64,000 nucleotides of DNA. Origin: JAHBXE01 sp044222195. GTDB lineage: Bacteria > Planctomycetota > Phycisphaerae > Phycisphaerales > UBA1924. The DNA is taken from positions 13,954-77,953 of the forward strand of contig JBGANS010000020.1 in assembly GCA_044222195.1 (NCBI GenBank), given 5' to 3'. Numbering within the stretch: position 1 is the stretch's first letter; each line of letters begins with the position of its first letter. This document shows, piece by piece, positions 7,692-17,332 of the stretch. The position numbers and the translations under genes are program-made. The notes under the pieces were generated by a model. That model was not told the DNA's origin, made no database searches, and was given only the letters and a program-made list of their open reading frames with translations.

Positions 7692-9089
7692 TTACGGGAA
7701 GATCCCGCGGATCGCATACGCCTTCGCGATGTGATCCAGCGCCGCGATGTACGCGGCCGTCCGCATGTCCGTGTTGTACTTCTGGCGGGCCACCAGCGTC
7801 CGCCGGGCCGCCGCGACCATGTGCTGGTTGAGCTTCCGGTCGACCTCTTCAAGGTCCCACGCTGTGCAGGTCTTGTTCTGGACCCACTCGAAGTAGCTCA
7901 CCGTCACGCCGCCGGCGTTTGCGAGAATCGCGGGGATGACCTCGATGCCCCGGTCCTGCAGAACCCGGTCGCCCGCGGGAGTGGTGGGGGCGTTGGCGCC
8001 CTCGGCGATCACCTTCGCGTCAATCCACTTGGCTTCCTTGTCCTTGATCATCTGCTCGAGCGCCGCAGGCACCAGCACATCGACCTTGGTCTTGTAGAAC
8101 TCCTCGGTCGAAATCGCCTGGGCGCCCTGCGCCGTCTTCCCGCCCGAGCCCGACTTGGCGCCGAACCCGCCGACGCCGCCGTTCTTCCCGACGTGCACCG
8201 CAAGCGCCTCGGTGTCGATCCCGTTGTCGTTGCGGATCGCACCGGTGTGGTCCATGACCGCCACCAGCTTCGCGCCGTGCTTGGCCAGGATTCGGGCCGT
8301 CCACGAGCCCACGTTGCCGTACCCGATCACGCTGAACTTCATGCCCTTGGCTTCGATCTTCAAGGTCGGCAGCAACTCCAACAGCGTGTCCACCACGCCC
8401 TGGCCCGTCGCCTTCTCGCGCCCGAGCGACCCGCCGATTTCGACCGGCTTGCCCGTGAAGACCCGCATCGAATCCCACGAGTTCTTGCCGTTGCCGTCGA
8501 GGCTCGCGTACGTGTCCGCCATCCACGCCATGATCTGGGCGTTGGTGTTCACGTCCGGCGCCGGGATGTCATAATCCGGCCCGATGTAGCGGAAGATGGC
8601 CGCGCAGAACCGCCGGCTTACCCGCTGCAGTTCGCTCGCCGATATCTTCCTGGGGTCAACCTTCACGCCGCCCTTGCCGCCGCCGTACGGGATCCGCGCC
8701 AGCGAGCACTTCATGGTCATGAGCAGCGCGAGCGACTTCACATCGTCCAGGTGCACATCCGAGTGGAACCGCAGCCCGCCCTTGTACGGTCCCAGCGCGT
8801 TGTTGTGCTGAACGCGATAGCCCTTGAAGAGCTGGAACTCGCCGTTGTCCATCCGCACCGGGAAGTGCACCATGATCTCGCTGTTGGGCTGGGCCAGGAT
8901 GCACTTCACGCCGTGCGGCATCTCCAGCAGGTCCGCCGCGTGCAGCATCACCTCCACCGTCTGCAAGTAGAGGTTGTCCGGGTCCTTCGGAAATCCCAGT
9001 TCGTCGAACACGGGATCGCGCTGACCGGCCGGGCGGCCGTTCTTGGCGGACGGGGCGGGGAGGTTCTTGCCTTTGCTGACGGTGGTCAT
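7692..9089 (-). CDS. gdhA: Glutamate dehydrogenase (Glu/Leu/Phe/Val family)
   Basis: Reversible NAD(P)-dependent oxidative deamination of glutamate, linking nitrogen and carbon metabolism in the cytoplasm. 465 aa, slightly longer than the usual 410-450. Substrate-domain motifs are seen: PYKGGLRFHSDV, the catalytic lysine region PYGGGKGGVKVDP and the DIPAPDVNT segment; the Rossmann motif is GYGNVGSWTA. A Gly/Lys-rich insertion (NGGVGGFGAKSGSGGKTAQG) around residues 310-330 explains the extra length. It is transcribed alone and ends at a strong terminator. Confidence 0.93.
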   Translation of the reverse strand: MTTVSKGKNLPAPSAKNGRPAGQRDPVFDELGFPKDPDNLYLQTVEVMLHAADLLEMPHGVKCILAQPNSEIMVHFPVRMDNGEFQLFKGYRVQHNNALGPYKGGLRFHSDVHLDDVKSLALLMTMKCSLARIPYGGGKGGVKVDPRKISASELQRVSRRFCAAIFRYIGPDYDIPAPDVNTNAQIMAWMADTYASLDGNGKNSWDSMRVFTGKPVEIGGSLGREKATGQGVVDTLLELLPTLKIEAKGMKFSVIGYGNVGSWTARILAKHGAKLVAVMDHTGAIRNDNGIDTEALAVHVGKNGGVGGFGAKSGSGGKTAQGAQAISTEEFYKTKVDVLVPAALEQMIKDKEAKWIDAKVIAEGANAPTTPAGDRVLQDRGIEVIPAILANAGGVTVSYFEWVQNKTCTAWDLEEVDRKLNQHMVAAARRTLVARQKYNTDMRTAAYIAALDHIAKAYAIRGIFP

Positions 9090-9294
9090 GTGGTGGTCTT
9101 CCGCGCTACTTCAGATTCAACATGAGGGTGAGAGAACTCAAACCGGCCGAACGATTCAGAGGCCGGGTGTTGGACGAGACGTATCGGCGAGTTGGTCGGC
9201 CTTGCACGAATGCCACATCCGTGGCGACGGCCCGCAAAACTTCGAACCCCAGACCCGCTCCTCGGGCCTCCTGGTGAGGTCTAGGGTAGAGGGA

Positions 9295-9672
9295 ATGATA
9301 CTGTACCACTCGGCCGATCTTCTATGGGCCACGCGAATCAAGAAAACAGGCGAAGCCGTGGGGGTTCCATGCCGCCCCGTTCGCACCCTGGAGTTGCTGT
9401 CCGCCCGCCTCGCCGACTCTCCCGTCCGAGCCCTCATCGTCGATCTCGACGCCCCTGAAACCGCCCTCGAACTCATCCGCGCTCTCCGCGGCGGCGAGGG
9501 CAGGGAACCCCTCGATCCATCACGTTCCATTCGCATCCTCGCCTTCGGGCCCCACGTCGCCGTTGACGACTTCCAAAGAGCGAGAATCGCCGGTGCCGAC
9601 ACCGTCCTGGCCCGCGGAGCGTTCGACCGAAGTTTGGACCAGACGCTCATCAGCCTCGCCGCCCCTCACTGA
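9295..9672 (+). CDS. Receiver-like (pseudo-receiver) protein, hypothetical
   Basis: 125 aa. The pattern ALIVDLDAP, then ILAFGPHVAVDDFQRARIAGADTVLARGAF, resembles the beta3, beta4 and beta5 regions of CheY-like folds (FGPHV in place of xTxxx, AGADTVLARG in place of AGAxxfLxKP). The acidic pocket of strand 1 is not evident, so phosphorylation is doubtful. I chose ATG 9295 because TAGGGT lies 7 nt upstream and AGAGGGA is adjacent; upstream in-frame codons read through low-complexity sequence. Function unknown. It overlaps the gene at 9666-11168 tail to tail by 7 nt. Confidence 0.65.
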   Translation: MILYHSADLLWATRIKKTGEAVGVPCRPVRTLELLSARLADSPVRALIVDLDAPETALELIRALRGGEGREPLDPSRSIRILAFGPHVAVDDFQRARIAGADTVLARGAFDRSLDQTLISLAAPH

Positions 9673-11168
9673 GGGCAGCACGGGGCGCACGACACCGGAC
9701 GCATGATGTGGTTCGGTTTACATTCGCCTTTGACGAACGCGGCGTTGAAACACGCGAAGTCCGCGGGCGTCAGGATCGGCGGGGTGGTGTTCCCATCACA
9801 GTTCACGTAGCTCGTGATTTGCTCCGCCACCGGCCGCGTTGACATGCACGCAAACTCGTTGATGAAGCACATGAAGTCGTTGGCGCTCAGCGCGGGCGAC
9901 GTCGAACTGTTGTCGCAGTTGGCGTAGCACCCGACGAGTGCCGTGTGGTGGTACGCCGAGTTTGACTGCCCCAGTCCCCAGTACTGCCCCGGCGTTTGCT
10001 CCGCTTCGGTGGGCGGCTCCGGAAATGCGGATACGCCGTTGGTGTACGTCGGCGGATCTCCGAGGTTGTACCACCCCACGAGCTTGCCGGTGTTGACCGC
10101 GCTCCCCGGGACCAGTCGCTTGATCCCCATGCCCTGGTAGTACCCGGCGCTGACCTCTTCCCACCGCTCACCGTCCGCCGTCGGAATCCTCATCGCCCCG
10201 TGGAGCGGGTTGGACATGGCAAAGGCAGTGACCTCGCCCGTCAGTCTCCCCTTGGCATCCTTGAGGAATCCGTAGTCCACGTGGTGCCCCGCCGCGATCG
10301 CGCCGTACGCCCCCGGAATGTAGTTCGCCACGTAATACGGAAGCGCCGGGTTGTTCGTCGGATTGCGGTTGAAGAAGTTGGGCCCGTAGTTGCTGTCGAT
10401 TGTGATCGTTCCCGCCGCGCCCGGGTCGTACGGCGGGATCGGGTAGTAGTAGTACCCCCACGACGAGATGTTTCCATTGAAGTCGAGCACCGTCACGTGG
10501 TGCCCGCCGCACACCGCCTGCTTGAACTTCACCGTCTCCAGTCCGGCAGGAATTCGCAGGCGGTTGTACTCGTTCTTCCCCCACACCACAAGGGTCCGGT
10601 CGAGCGCCCCCGGCAGTCCCGTGGCGGAGTCGATGTGCTTGAAAATGCCGATATTGATCCACTCGCCGGTGGACACTGAATGGAACCGCATCGGAACCTG
10701 CTGACCATTGGTCGGGTCAATGCGTGAAGTCACCAGTGAGAGACACTGATCGCAGTTGTTCAGCGACCCGTTCTGCGCGTAGTTGTTGCTTCCCCAACCC
10801 TTGATCTGCCCATCGTCCAGCAGCACCACCCCGTGGTCGAAGCCGGCGTGCGCCTCGACCACGTTGTTCAATGCCAGAACCGAGTTTGGAATCGGTAGCG
10901 CCTGGAACGCCATCGCCCAACCGCCGCCCCATCCCATCACTTTCCCGTTCGCGCGCACCGCCAGGCTGAAGTCGAAGCCCGATGATGAATGAACGAACGC
11001 GCCATACAAAGGTGGAGGTGACAGATACGGTCCGCCCCCCTGCGTCTGGTAGTAGACTCCGCCCAGCGCCTCGCCCCACGCCGTGAGCCCGCCCGCCTGA
11101 GCCAACGCCGCGCTCGTCATGCTGCCCACCACGAGAGCGATCGCGGCACACGTCCGGCCCATTTTCAT
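9666..11168 (-). CDS. Secreted RCC1-like repeat protein with two dockerin-like C-terminal repeats
   Basis: 500 aa. A signal peptide (ending SAALAQA) is followed by repeats of the type VMGWGGGW, IKGWGSNN, LVVWGKNE and ISSWGYYYY, spaced like blades of an RCC1 beta-propeller. The C-terminus has two copies of a NCDxS...ALSANDFMCFINEFA / NCDGN...LTPADFACFNAAFV motif, a planctomycete dockerin-like or surface-associated module with calcium-loop-like Asp/Asn spacing. The ATG at 11168 follows GAGGAG; TACCGT further upstream is a plausible -10 box. Likely a surface or extracellular protein of unknown partner. Confidence 0.72.
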   Translation of the reverse strand: MKMGRTCAAIALVVGSMTSAALAQAGGLTAWGEALGGVYYQTQGGGPYLSPPPLYGAFVHSSSGFDFSLAVRANGKVMGWGGGWAMAFQALPIPNSVLALNNVVEAHAGFDHGVVLLDDGQIKGWGSNNYAQNGSLNNCDQCLSLVTSRIDPTNGQQVPMRFHSVSTGEWINIGIFKHIDSATGLPGALDRTLVVWGKNEYNRLRIPAGLETVKFKQAVCGGHHVTVLDFNGNISSWGYYYYPIPPYDPGAAGTITIDSNYGPNFFNRNPTNNPALPYYVANYIPGAYGAIAAGHHVDYGFLKDAKGRLTGEVTAFAMSNPLHGAMRIPTADGERWEEVSAGYYQGMGIKRLVPGSAVNTGKLVGWYNLGDPPTYTNGVSAFPEPPTEAEQTPGQYWGLGQSNSAYHHTALVGCYANCDNSSTSPALSANDFMCFINEFACMSTRPVAEQITSYVNCDGNTTPPILTPADFACFNAAFVKGECKPNHIMRPVSCAPCCPQ

Positions 11169-11493
11169 CGTGACACACTCCTCGCGGATAACGGTAGGTC
11201 GGCGTTCCGCCCGCGCAACTTGCAGGTCCGGGCCGTCCGGCACTGTTCGTTTCGCGTCAATTCGCGGTTCTGGCGGCCCCACGGGGCTTCCCCGCGGTTC
11301 ATCCGCTCGCCTACCATCGACCCGTCGGAGTGTTCCCTGCGCGTGCGGGGACGCCTCTTCCAGGCTTCAGCCGCCCACAGGGGCCGTCCCGGGCTCTCAA
11401 GTCCCGGGTCGTGAAGCGGACGAATCCATCGGCGCGGCGTTCCGACCGCCACCCACCGAGGGTTCCGTTCCGCAAATAGGGACAACTCAGAAC
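11169..11493 (+). other. 325-nt region between divergent starts, including the rpsA leader
   Basis: It contains the minus-strand promoter region of the RCC1-like gene and the leader of rpsA. GC-rich inverted repeats (including two CCCGGG copies near 11388 and 11403) could form structure ahead of rpsA. No convincing ribosome-binding site precedes the rpsA ATG, as is common for S1 genes, which are autoregulated in other bacteria. No additional gene seen. Confidence 0.5.
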
Positions 11494-13275
<1,782 letters not shown>

Positions 13276-13296
13276 TCCACCCCTCAGAATCGACTC

Positions 13297-13327
13297 AAGG
13301 CCCCGGACACACGTTCGGGGCCTTTTT
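13297..13327 (+). terminator. Rho-independent terminator of rpsA
   Basis: AAGGCCCCG and CGGGGCCTT form a 9-bp stem with a 10-nt loop, and the T-run reaches 13327. It lies 21 nt after the rpsA stop. Confidence 0.92.
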
Positions 13328-13383
13328 CATTGATGAGCCGTTTCCGAATCAGGGCCATTCAGCTCTGCATCACCCCGAAGCGG

Positions 13384-14403
13384 TTATGGCCACGGTCTTC
13401 CATCCACCTGCCGGAACTCCGTCCCATCAATCGCAATGACCGCGGCCCCGGTCTGTGCCTCCGTCCGAGCCTCCAGTGTGAACGTCGCCGACTCGCCGGT
13501 GTCCGTCACACCCGAGAGTTGATCGCCATTGAGCCGCCACGATCCGTACACATCGGTCTGCGATGAACTCGTGTGAAACAGCCCGTGGCTCGTCCCCTCC
13601 GAGTGATAGTGAAACCGGCCGGTGGCGTCGAACATGATCCGCTGCTCGTTCGCGTTCCCGATCAGCACGCTCCCCCCGCCAAAGGCCCGGACCCACGTGT
13701 TCACCAGCCGCGAAGCATCAATCGCCGCCGTCGCAGGCTTCCTGATCGAGTTCCGAATCGCGTCCAGCTCCGGCATCCGCCGCTTCATCGCTTCCGGGGT
13801 CGCGATCGCGACCAGCGACGCCGAGTACGACCCCACAAAACCCCACGAACGGACCTCCACGTTTCTCCCGTCCATCAGTGTTGCCGTCCACTTCCACATC
13901 TTCCCCGTCAGTGCCCCGACCTTCACGACCTCCGCCGGCCCCGCCCGCTGCGCCGGAACCTGAAGGAGCTGCATGACCGCGTTGTCCAGGTAGTACTCGA
14001 GTTCAGGGGCGTCGATGGTCTTGAGCGTCGGGTCACCCATGAATCCGTAGAGCTCTTCAATGCTCGTCTGATTCGCCCCCGGTGGAACGATCAGGGTCGA
14101 GTTCCCTTGCGGCACGATGTTCCACGTTCCGGGCACATCCGCCACCACACCAGCGAACCGGTGTTCCTTCCCTCCCGGAATCGGTGTCCACTCCGGCGCG
14201 GCCACAGGTTTCGCCGCCGGCGCGTTGGCGCCGGGCTTCTTCGCGAGCGGATTGGTCGGTACCACCGTTGCCCCTCCAGATGATGGAGACCCAGTTGGTG
14301 TTGGAGATCCCGCGGCCGCCGGCGTCGAGCCTTTCTTGTCACACCCAACGAGTGCGGCGACGGCAACAACCATGAGTCCCAGAGTCCGACGGCAGTTGGA
14401 CAT
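13384..14403 (-). CDS. Putative lipoprotein, unknown function
   Basis: 339 aa. An N-terminal hydrophobic segment ends in VAALVGC, a good lipobox, so the protein is probably membrane-anchored outside the cytoplasm. A Ser/Pro/Gly/Ala-rich linker (about residues 25-70) precedes a mainly beta domain with no motif I recognise; the last 100 residues (RFHYHSEGTSHGLF...YGSWRLNGDQLSGVTD) resemble lipocalin-like small domains that report on a detection threshold, but this is only an impression. The ATG at 14403 follows GAGGAGG with 6 nt spacing, and TAGGCT further upstream is a likely -10 box. Confidence 0.7.
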   Translation of the reverse strand: MSNCRRTLGLMVVAVAALVGCDKKGSTPAAAGSPTPTGSPSSGGATVVPTNPLAKKPGANAPAAKPVAAPEWTPIPGGKEHRFAGVVADVPGTWNIVPQGNSTLIVPPGANQTSIEELYGFMGDPTLKTIDAPELEYYLDNAVMQLLQVPAQRAGPAEVVKVGALTGKMWKWTATLMDGRNVEVRSWGFVGSYSASLVAIATPEAMKRRMPELDAIRNSIRKPATAAIDASRLVNTWVRAFGGGSVLIGNANEQRIMFDATGRFHYHSEGTSHGLFHTSSSQTDVYGSWRLNGDQLSGVTDTGESATFTLEARTEAQTGAAVIAIDGTEFRQVDGRPWP

Positions 14404-14466
14404 GGCGTGCCTCCTCAACATGAGCCTACCAACCCGGCTCGCTGTCGATCAACCGCCACGTCCACT

Positions 14467-14955
14467 TCACGGAACCAGATGCGTCACAGGCACGGCAAGC
14501 TCACCCGCCATCCGCCCCGCCACAATCGACCTGTGGCACGCCGCCGGCTCCCGCTCCACGCAGAACAGCACCGGCCGCTTCGCCGCGCCGATCACATCGC
14601 TCACAAAGGCCTTCGTCGAAAACGTCTTCATCCGCTCCCGCTCATACAGCTTCACGAAAGCGTCGCTCAACTTCGACCGTTTCCGCCTTGCGACTTTGGC
14701 CGCATCATCGACGCGAGCCTGAACCGCCCGCGCCTTCTCCGACGCCGACAGGCTCTCCACATGCACGTACGCGATCCCCGCATCCGCGAGCAACACTTCC
14801 AGCCGCTTCGCATTCACAAATGCGTACTCAGCCCCGCGAACACCCCGGCGCGCACGGATATCCACGAACAGGTCTGCACGGGCGTCTTTCAGAGCTCGGA
14901 CAAATCCCCGCTCGTCAAACCCAAATGCGCCAATGGTCAGTACCCGTTCGATCAC
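14467..14955 (-). CDS. DUF488 family protein
   Basis: 162 aa. Conserved elements of the family are present: TIGAFGFDERGFVRALKDA at the N-terminus, LFVDIRARRG, and a C-terminal CVEREPAACHRSIVAGRM motif. The biochemical function is not established. The start is GTG 14955, preceded by GAGG with about 7 nt spacing. Monocistronic as far as can be seen. Confidence 0.85.
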   Translation of the reverse strand: MIERVLTIGAFGFDERGFVRALKDARADLFVDIRARRGVRGAEYAFVNAKRLEVLLADAGIAYVHVESLSASEKARAVQARVDDAAKVARRKRSKLSDAFVKLYERERMKTFSTKAFVSDVIGAAKRPVLFCVEREPAACHRSIVAGRMAGELAVPVTHLVP

Positions 14956-15339
14956 GGGTTCGCCTCATACCGAAGGAACTCCAGCATGTCTCCGGCCGGT
15001 GTCATTCCGGCCATCATACAAATCGTGCTTCAAACCGTTCATCGCCGCGGAACTCGCGGCCTTTCGAGCCGACCAACAATCACCGGCACAATCCACGTCT
15101 CAGCACAGGGACAGGAAGCTCAGCAGGGCAAGCAGCATGATCTTGCGGTGATGGTCGGAGAAGCTTGCGATGGCGATGGCGGCTTTCATGGTCTCACCCC
15201 TTTTGAAGTTGTCTCTCTGCCACCCTGAGGAACAACCTCCGTGCCCGGGGAGCCATCTTCCGTGCCAAACCCCGTCAGGACCCGGGAAACGGGGCGTCGC
15301 GTCTGATAAGGTCCAGCGTAGGGGGTCCGGAGGTGCCGT
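14956..15339. other. 384-nt region without a confident gene
   Basis: It separates DUF488 from the secreted protein at 15340. It holds a possible 29-codon ORF on the minus strand (15190 down to 15101) with a hydrophobic stretch (IMLLALLSFLSLC) and a GGGG-rich sequence before its ATG. The ORF is too short to support as a gene. Otherwise I see no clear promoter pair or hairpin. Confidence 0.4.
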
Positions 15340-17151
15340 GTGAGGCGACTGTGCATCTGGATGTGTTGCATCGCGGCGACAGTGTTCTCCTCCGTCAGGG
15401 CTTTCGCCCAGGAGGTTGGAGACCCGCCGGCGCCCGAAGCCGCCATGGCCGCGTATCGCACTGTCGACGCCTGGGTCCGAGAATGGAAGGTCGCTGACGC
15501 CAAGCAGGGCGAGCTCGCTCTGCCGTCATGTGATGCCGCCTCCATCACTCTTCGCCTCGCCGGCGAAACCATCGCCCGAGGCGTCGAAGTCGCGACCACT
15601 CCCGAATCCCGCGCCAGTGTCATCGCCGCCGCCGCGAAAGCGGCGCTCAAAGAAGCCGAGCCCAAGCTCGGTATCCCCCGAGATGCGATGTACGAAGCCA
15701 CTCGGCGCGACGTTGCAAAGCAAGTCACCATCAGCATCCAACTCGCGGGCGCCCTCATCCCCATCTCGCCCAAGGATGCGGCGGACGCCATGGCCATGGT
15801 CAATCCCGGTGTCGAAGGAGTGGGGGCCCGACTGGGTGATCGCCTCGCCGTCACCTTCCCCGAGCGCATGCTCACCACCGCCACCGAGCCCGGTCCAGCT
15901 CTCGGCACGCTTGTCGGCAAGCTCGCGGGCGACGCCACCCTCGCCGTCGAGCTCCTCTCCAAGCTCGCCAAGGACCATGGCGCGGTGTACTACCGCTTCC
16001 GCGTGACGCATCTCGCGCAGACGCGAGTCGCCGAACCGCCCATCTTCCTCAAGAGATGCGGCAAAGTTGTGCGAGTAGCGGAAATAGACGAGGCGGAGCT
16101 GAGAAGGTGGGCTGATGAAATGGCCCGCAGCACACTGGCGCGTATGGGCCAAGGCAGCGCATCCTCGCTTGGCGTGCTTGACCCGTGCCGCGGCGTCGAT
16201 GAACCGACTGAAGACTTTGGCAAAGCGGCACTGGCGTGTGCGCTGCTCACGTACGCAACGAGCGTGCACGATAAGTCGCAAAAATCCGCGATTGTCAAGG
16301 AGGCCTTGGGCGCGATACGAGCGGTCGTCGGCGGCGCCTCAAGGCCAAGCCTTCCCACGTCTGCGATGTGCGCCGTGGCCCTGCATGAAGGCAGGACGAA
16401 GGCGGCGTGGTGGAGTGACGAGGGGCTCCGAGGGATACCCGGCTGGCGGGCTGATGCGCTTCGAGCGGGTTTCACCAGGGAACGCGGATTTGATCCGGGC
16501 ATTCCCTCCGCCGCGCAAGGGCTTGTAGCGTGGTTCTACGTGCGTCAGGAAAGGCACCTGCACGCGTGGGGAACGCTTGAGCCTCCGGATACTCGGAACC
16601 GGGACTCGGTCAGCGCCGCGTTTCAGAACGTCGCCGGTGGCGGCCTTGTCGGCCAGTTGCCCTGGCTGGGATGGGCGGCCGCAGAACTGAATGAGGGCTC
16701 TTCGCTGCCGCAAGCCGTAGCCCTCCGCGAAGTGCGCAGCCAACTCTGGCAACACCAACTCCAGTCCGAAACTCTTCTTTCCGACCAGCAAGACCTCGCC
16801 GGCGGCATCCTCTTCACTTCGTCAAAGCAACCCATGCCCACCTGGCAAATGGCCCGCCCCCTCGCCTTCATCGCCACGATGCTCGGTGACCCTCGGCTCA
16901 CGGAAGAGAAAGAAGTCCCCGCCGAACTCTCCCGCCTTCTCCTCTCCCTTCGCTACCTCCGCCAGCTCACCGCCGGCGAAGCCGAGTGCTTTATGTACAG
17001 GAGCCCCGGCCGCGCCTTCGGCGGCGTCCGCTCCAGCCTCTGGGATCAGCGCATGCCTCCCGAAGCCACCGCCATGACCCTTCTCACCGTCTGCGAAACC
17101 CTCCGCAGCCTCGACGAAATCCGCCAGCGGCAGGAGCCCAAAAGCAAGTAA
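15340..17151 (+). CDS. Secreted protein of unknown function
   Basis: 603 aa with a cleavable-looking signal peptide (hydrophobic core after RRLCIW, ending AFAQ). The body is largely alpha-helical with Ala-rich segments. Several aromatic, regularly spaced helical stretches near residues 330-600 (ALACALLTYATS, GLVAWFYVRQ, GQLPWLGWAAAEL) recall alpha/alpha-barrel repeat proteins such as prenyltransferase-like or terpenoid-cyclase-like folds, but no catalytic motif is seen. The start is GTG, preceded by GGAGG with about 6 nt spacing. No neighbour informs its role. Confidence 0.7.
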   Translation: MRRLCIWMCCIAATVFSSVRAFAQEVGDPPAPEAAMAAYRTVDAWVREWKVADAKQGELALPSCDAASITLRLAGETIARGVEVATTPESRASVIAAAAKAALKEAEPKLGIPRDAMYEATRRDVAKQVTISIQLAGALIPISPKDAADAMAMVNPGVEGVGARLGDRLAVTFPERMLTTATEPGPALGTLVGKLAGDATLAVELLSKLAKDHGAVYYRFRVTHLAQTRVAEPPIFLKRCGKVVRVAEIDEAELRRWADEMARSTLARMGQGSASSLGVLDPCRGVDEPTEDFGKAALACALLTYATSVHDKSQKSAIVKEALGAIRAVVGGASRPSLPTSAMCAVALHEGRTKAAWWSDEGLRGIPGWRADALRAGFTRERGFDPGIPSAAQGLVAWFYVRQERHLHAWGTLEPPDTRNRDSVSAAFQNVAGGGLVGQLPWLGWAAAELNEGSSLPQAVALREVRSQLWQHQLQSETLLSDQQDLAGGILFTSSKQPMPTWQMARPLAFIATMLGDPRLTEEKEVPAELSRLLLSLRYLRQLTAGEAECFMYRSPGRAFGGVRSSLWDQRMPPEATAMTLLTVCETLRSLDEIRQRQEPKSK

Positions 17152-17281
17152 GCGCCCGAGGCGCCGACAGCACAAGACGACTTTTTCTGGCGGATTCCTT
17201 CGGCGGCGTTCTGGGGAAAGGTCTCCGTTTCCGACACCCAAATTGCCCCTCCAAATCCGGGCCGATTCTCCCCCGCCTGCA

Positions 17282-17287
17282 TATACT
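17282..17287 (+). promoter_or_regulatory. Possible -10 box (TATACT) of gyrA
   Basis: TATACT lies 45 nt before the gyrA start and would give a leader of roughly 40 nt that contains the GGAGA ribosome-binding site. No clear -35 element. Confidence 0.4.
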
Positions 17288-17332
17288 TCCTGACGCGGGC
17301 GGAGGCCCGTAATTCCCCGGAGAATTCAGCTC

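Noticed and set aside
7671..9125. 484-codon open frame antisense to gdhA
   Set aside because: Arg/His/Val-rich shadow of gdhA; no recognisable domain and no promoter.
11119..11493. N-terminal extension of ribosomal protein S1
   Set aside because: The added residues are low complexity and overlap the divergent gene's signal peptide region; the conserved part starts at 11494.
15101..15190. 29-codon ORF on the minus strand with a hydrophobic stretch
   Set aside because: Short, weak ribosome-binding context and no way to show conservation.
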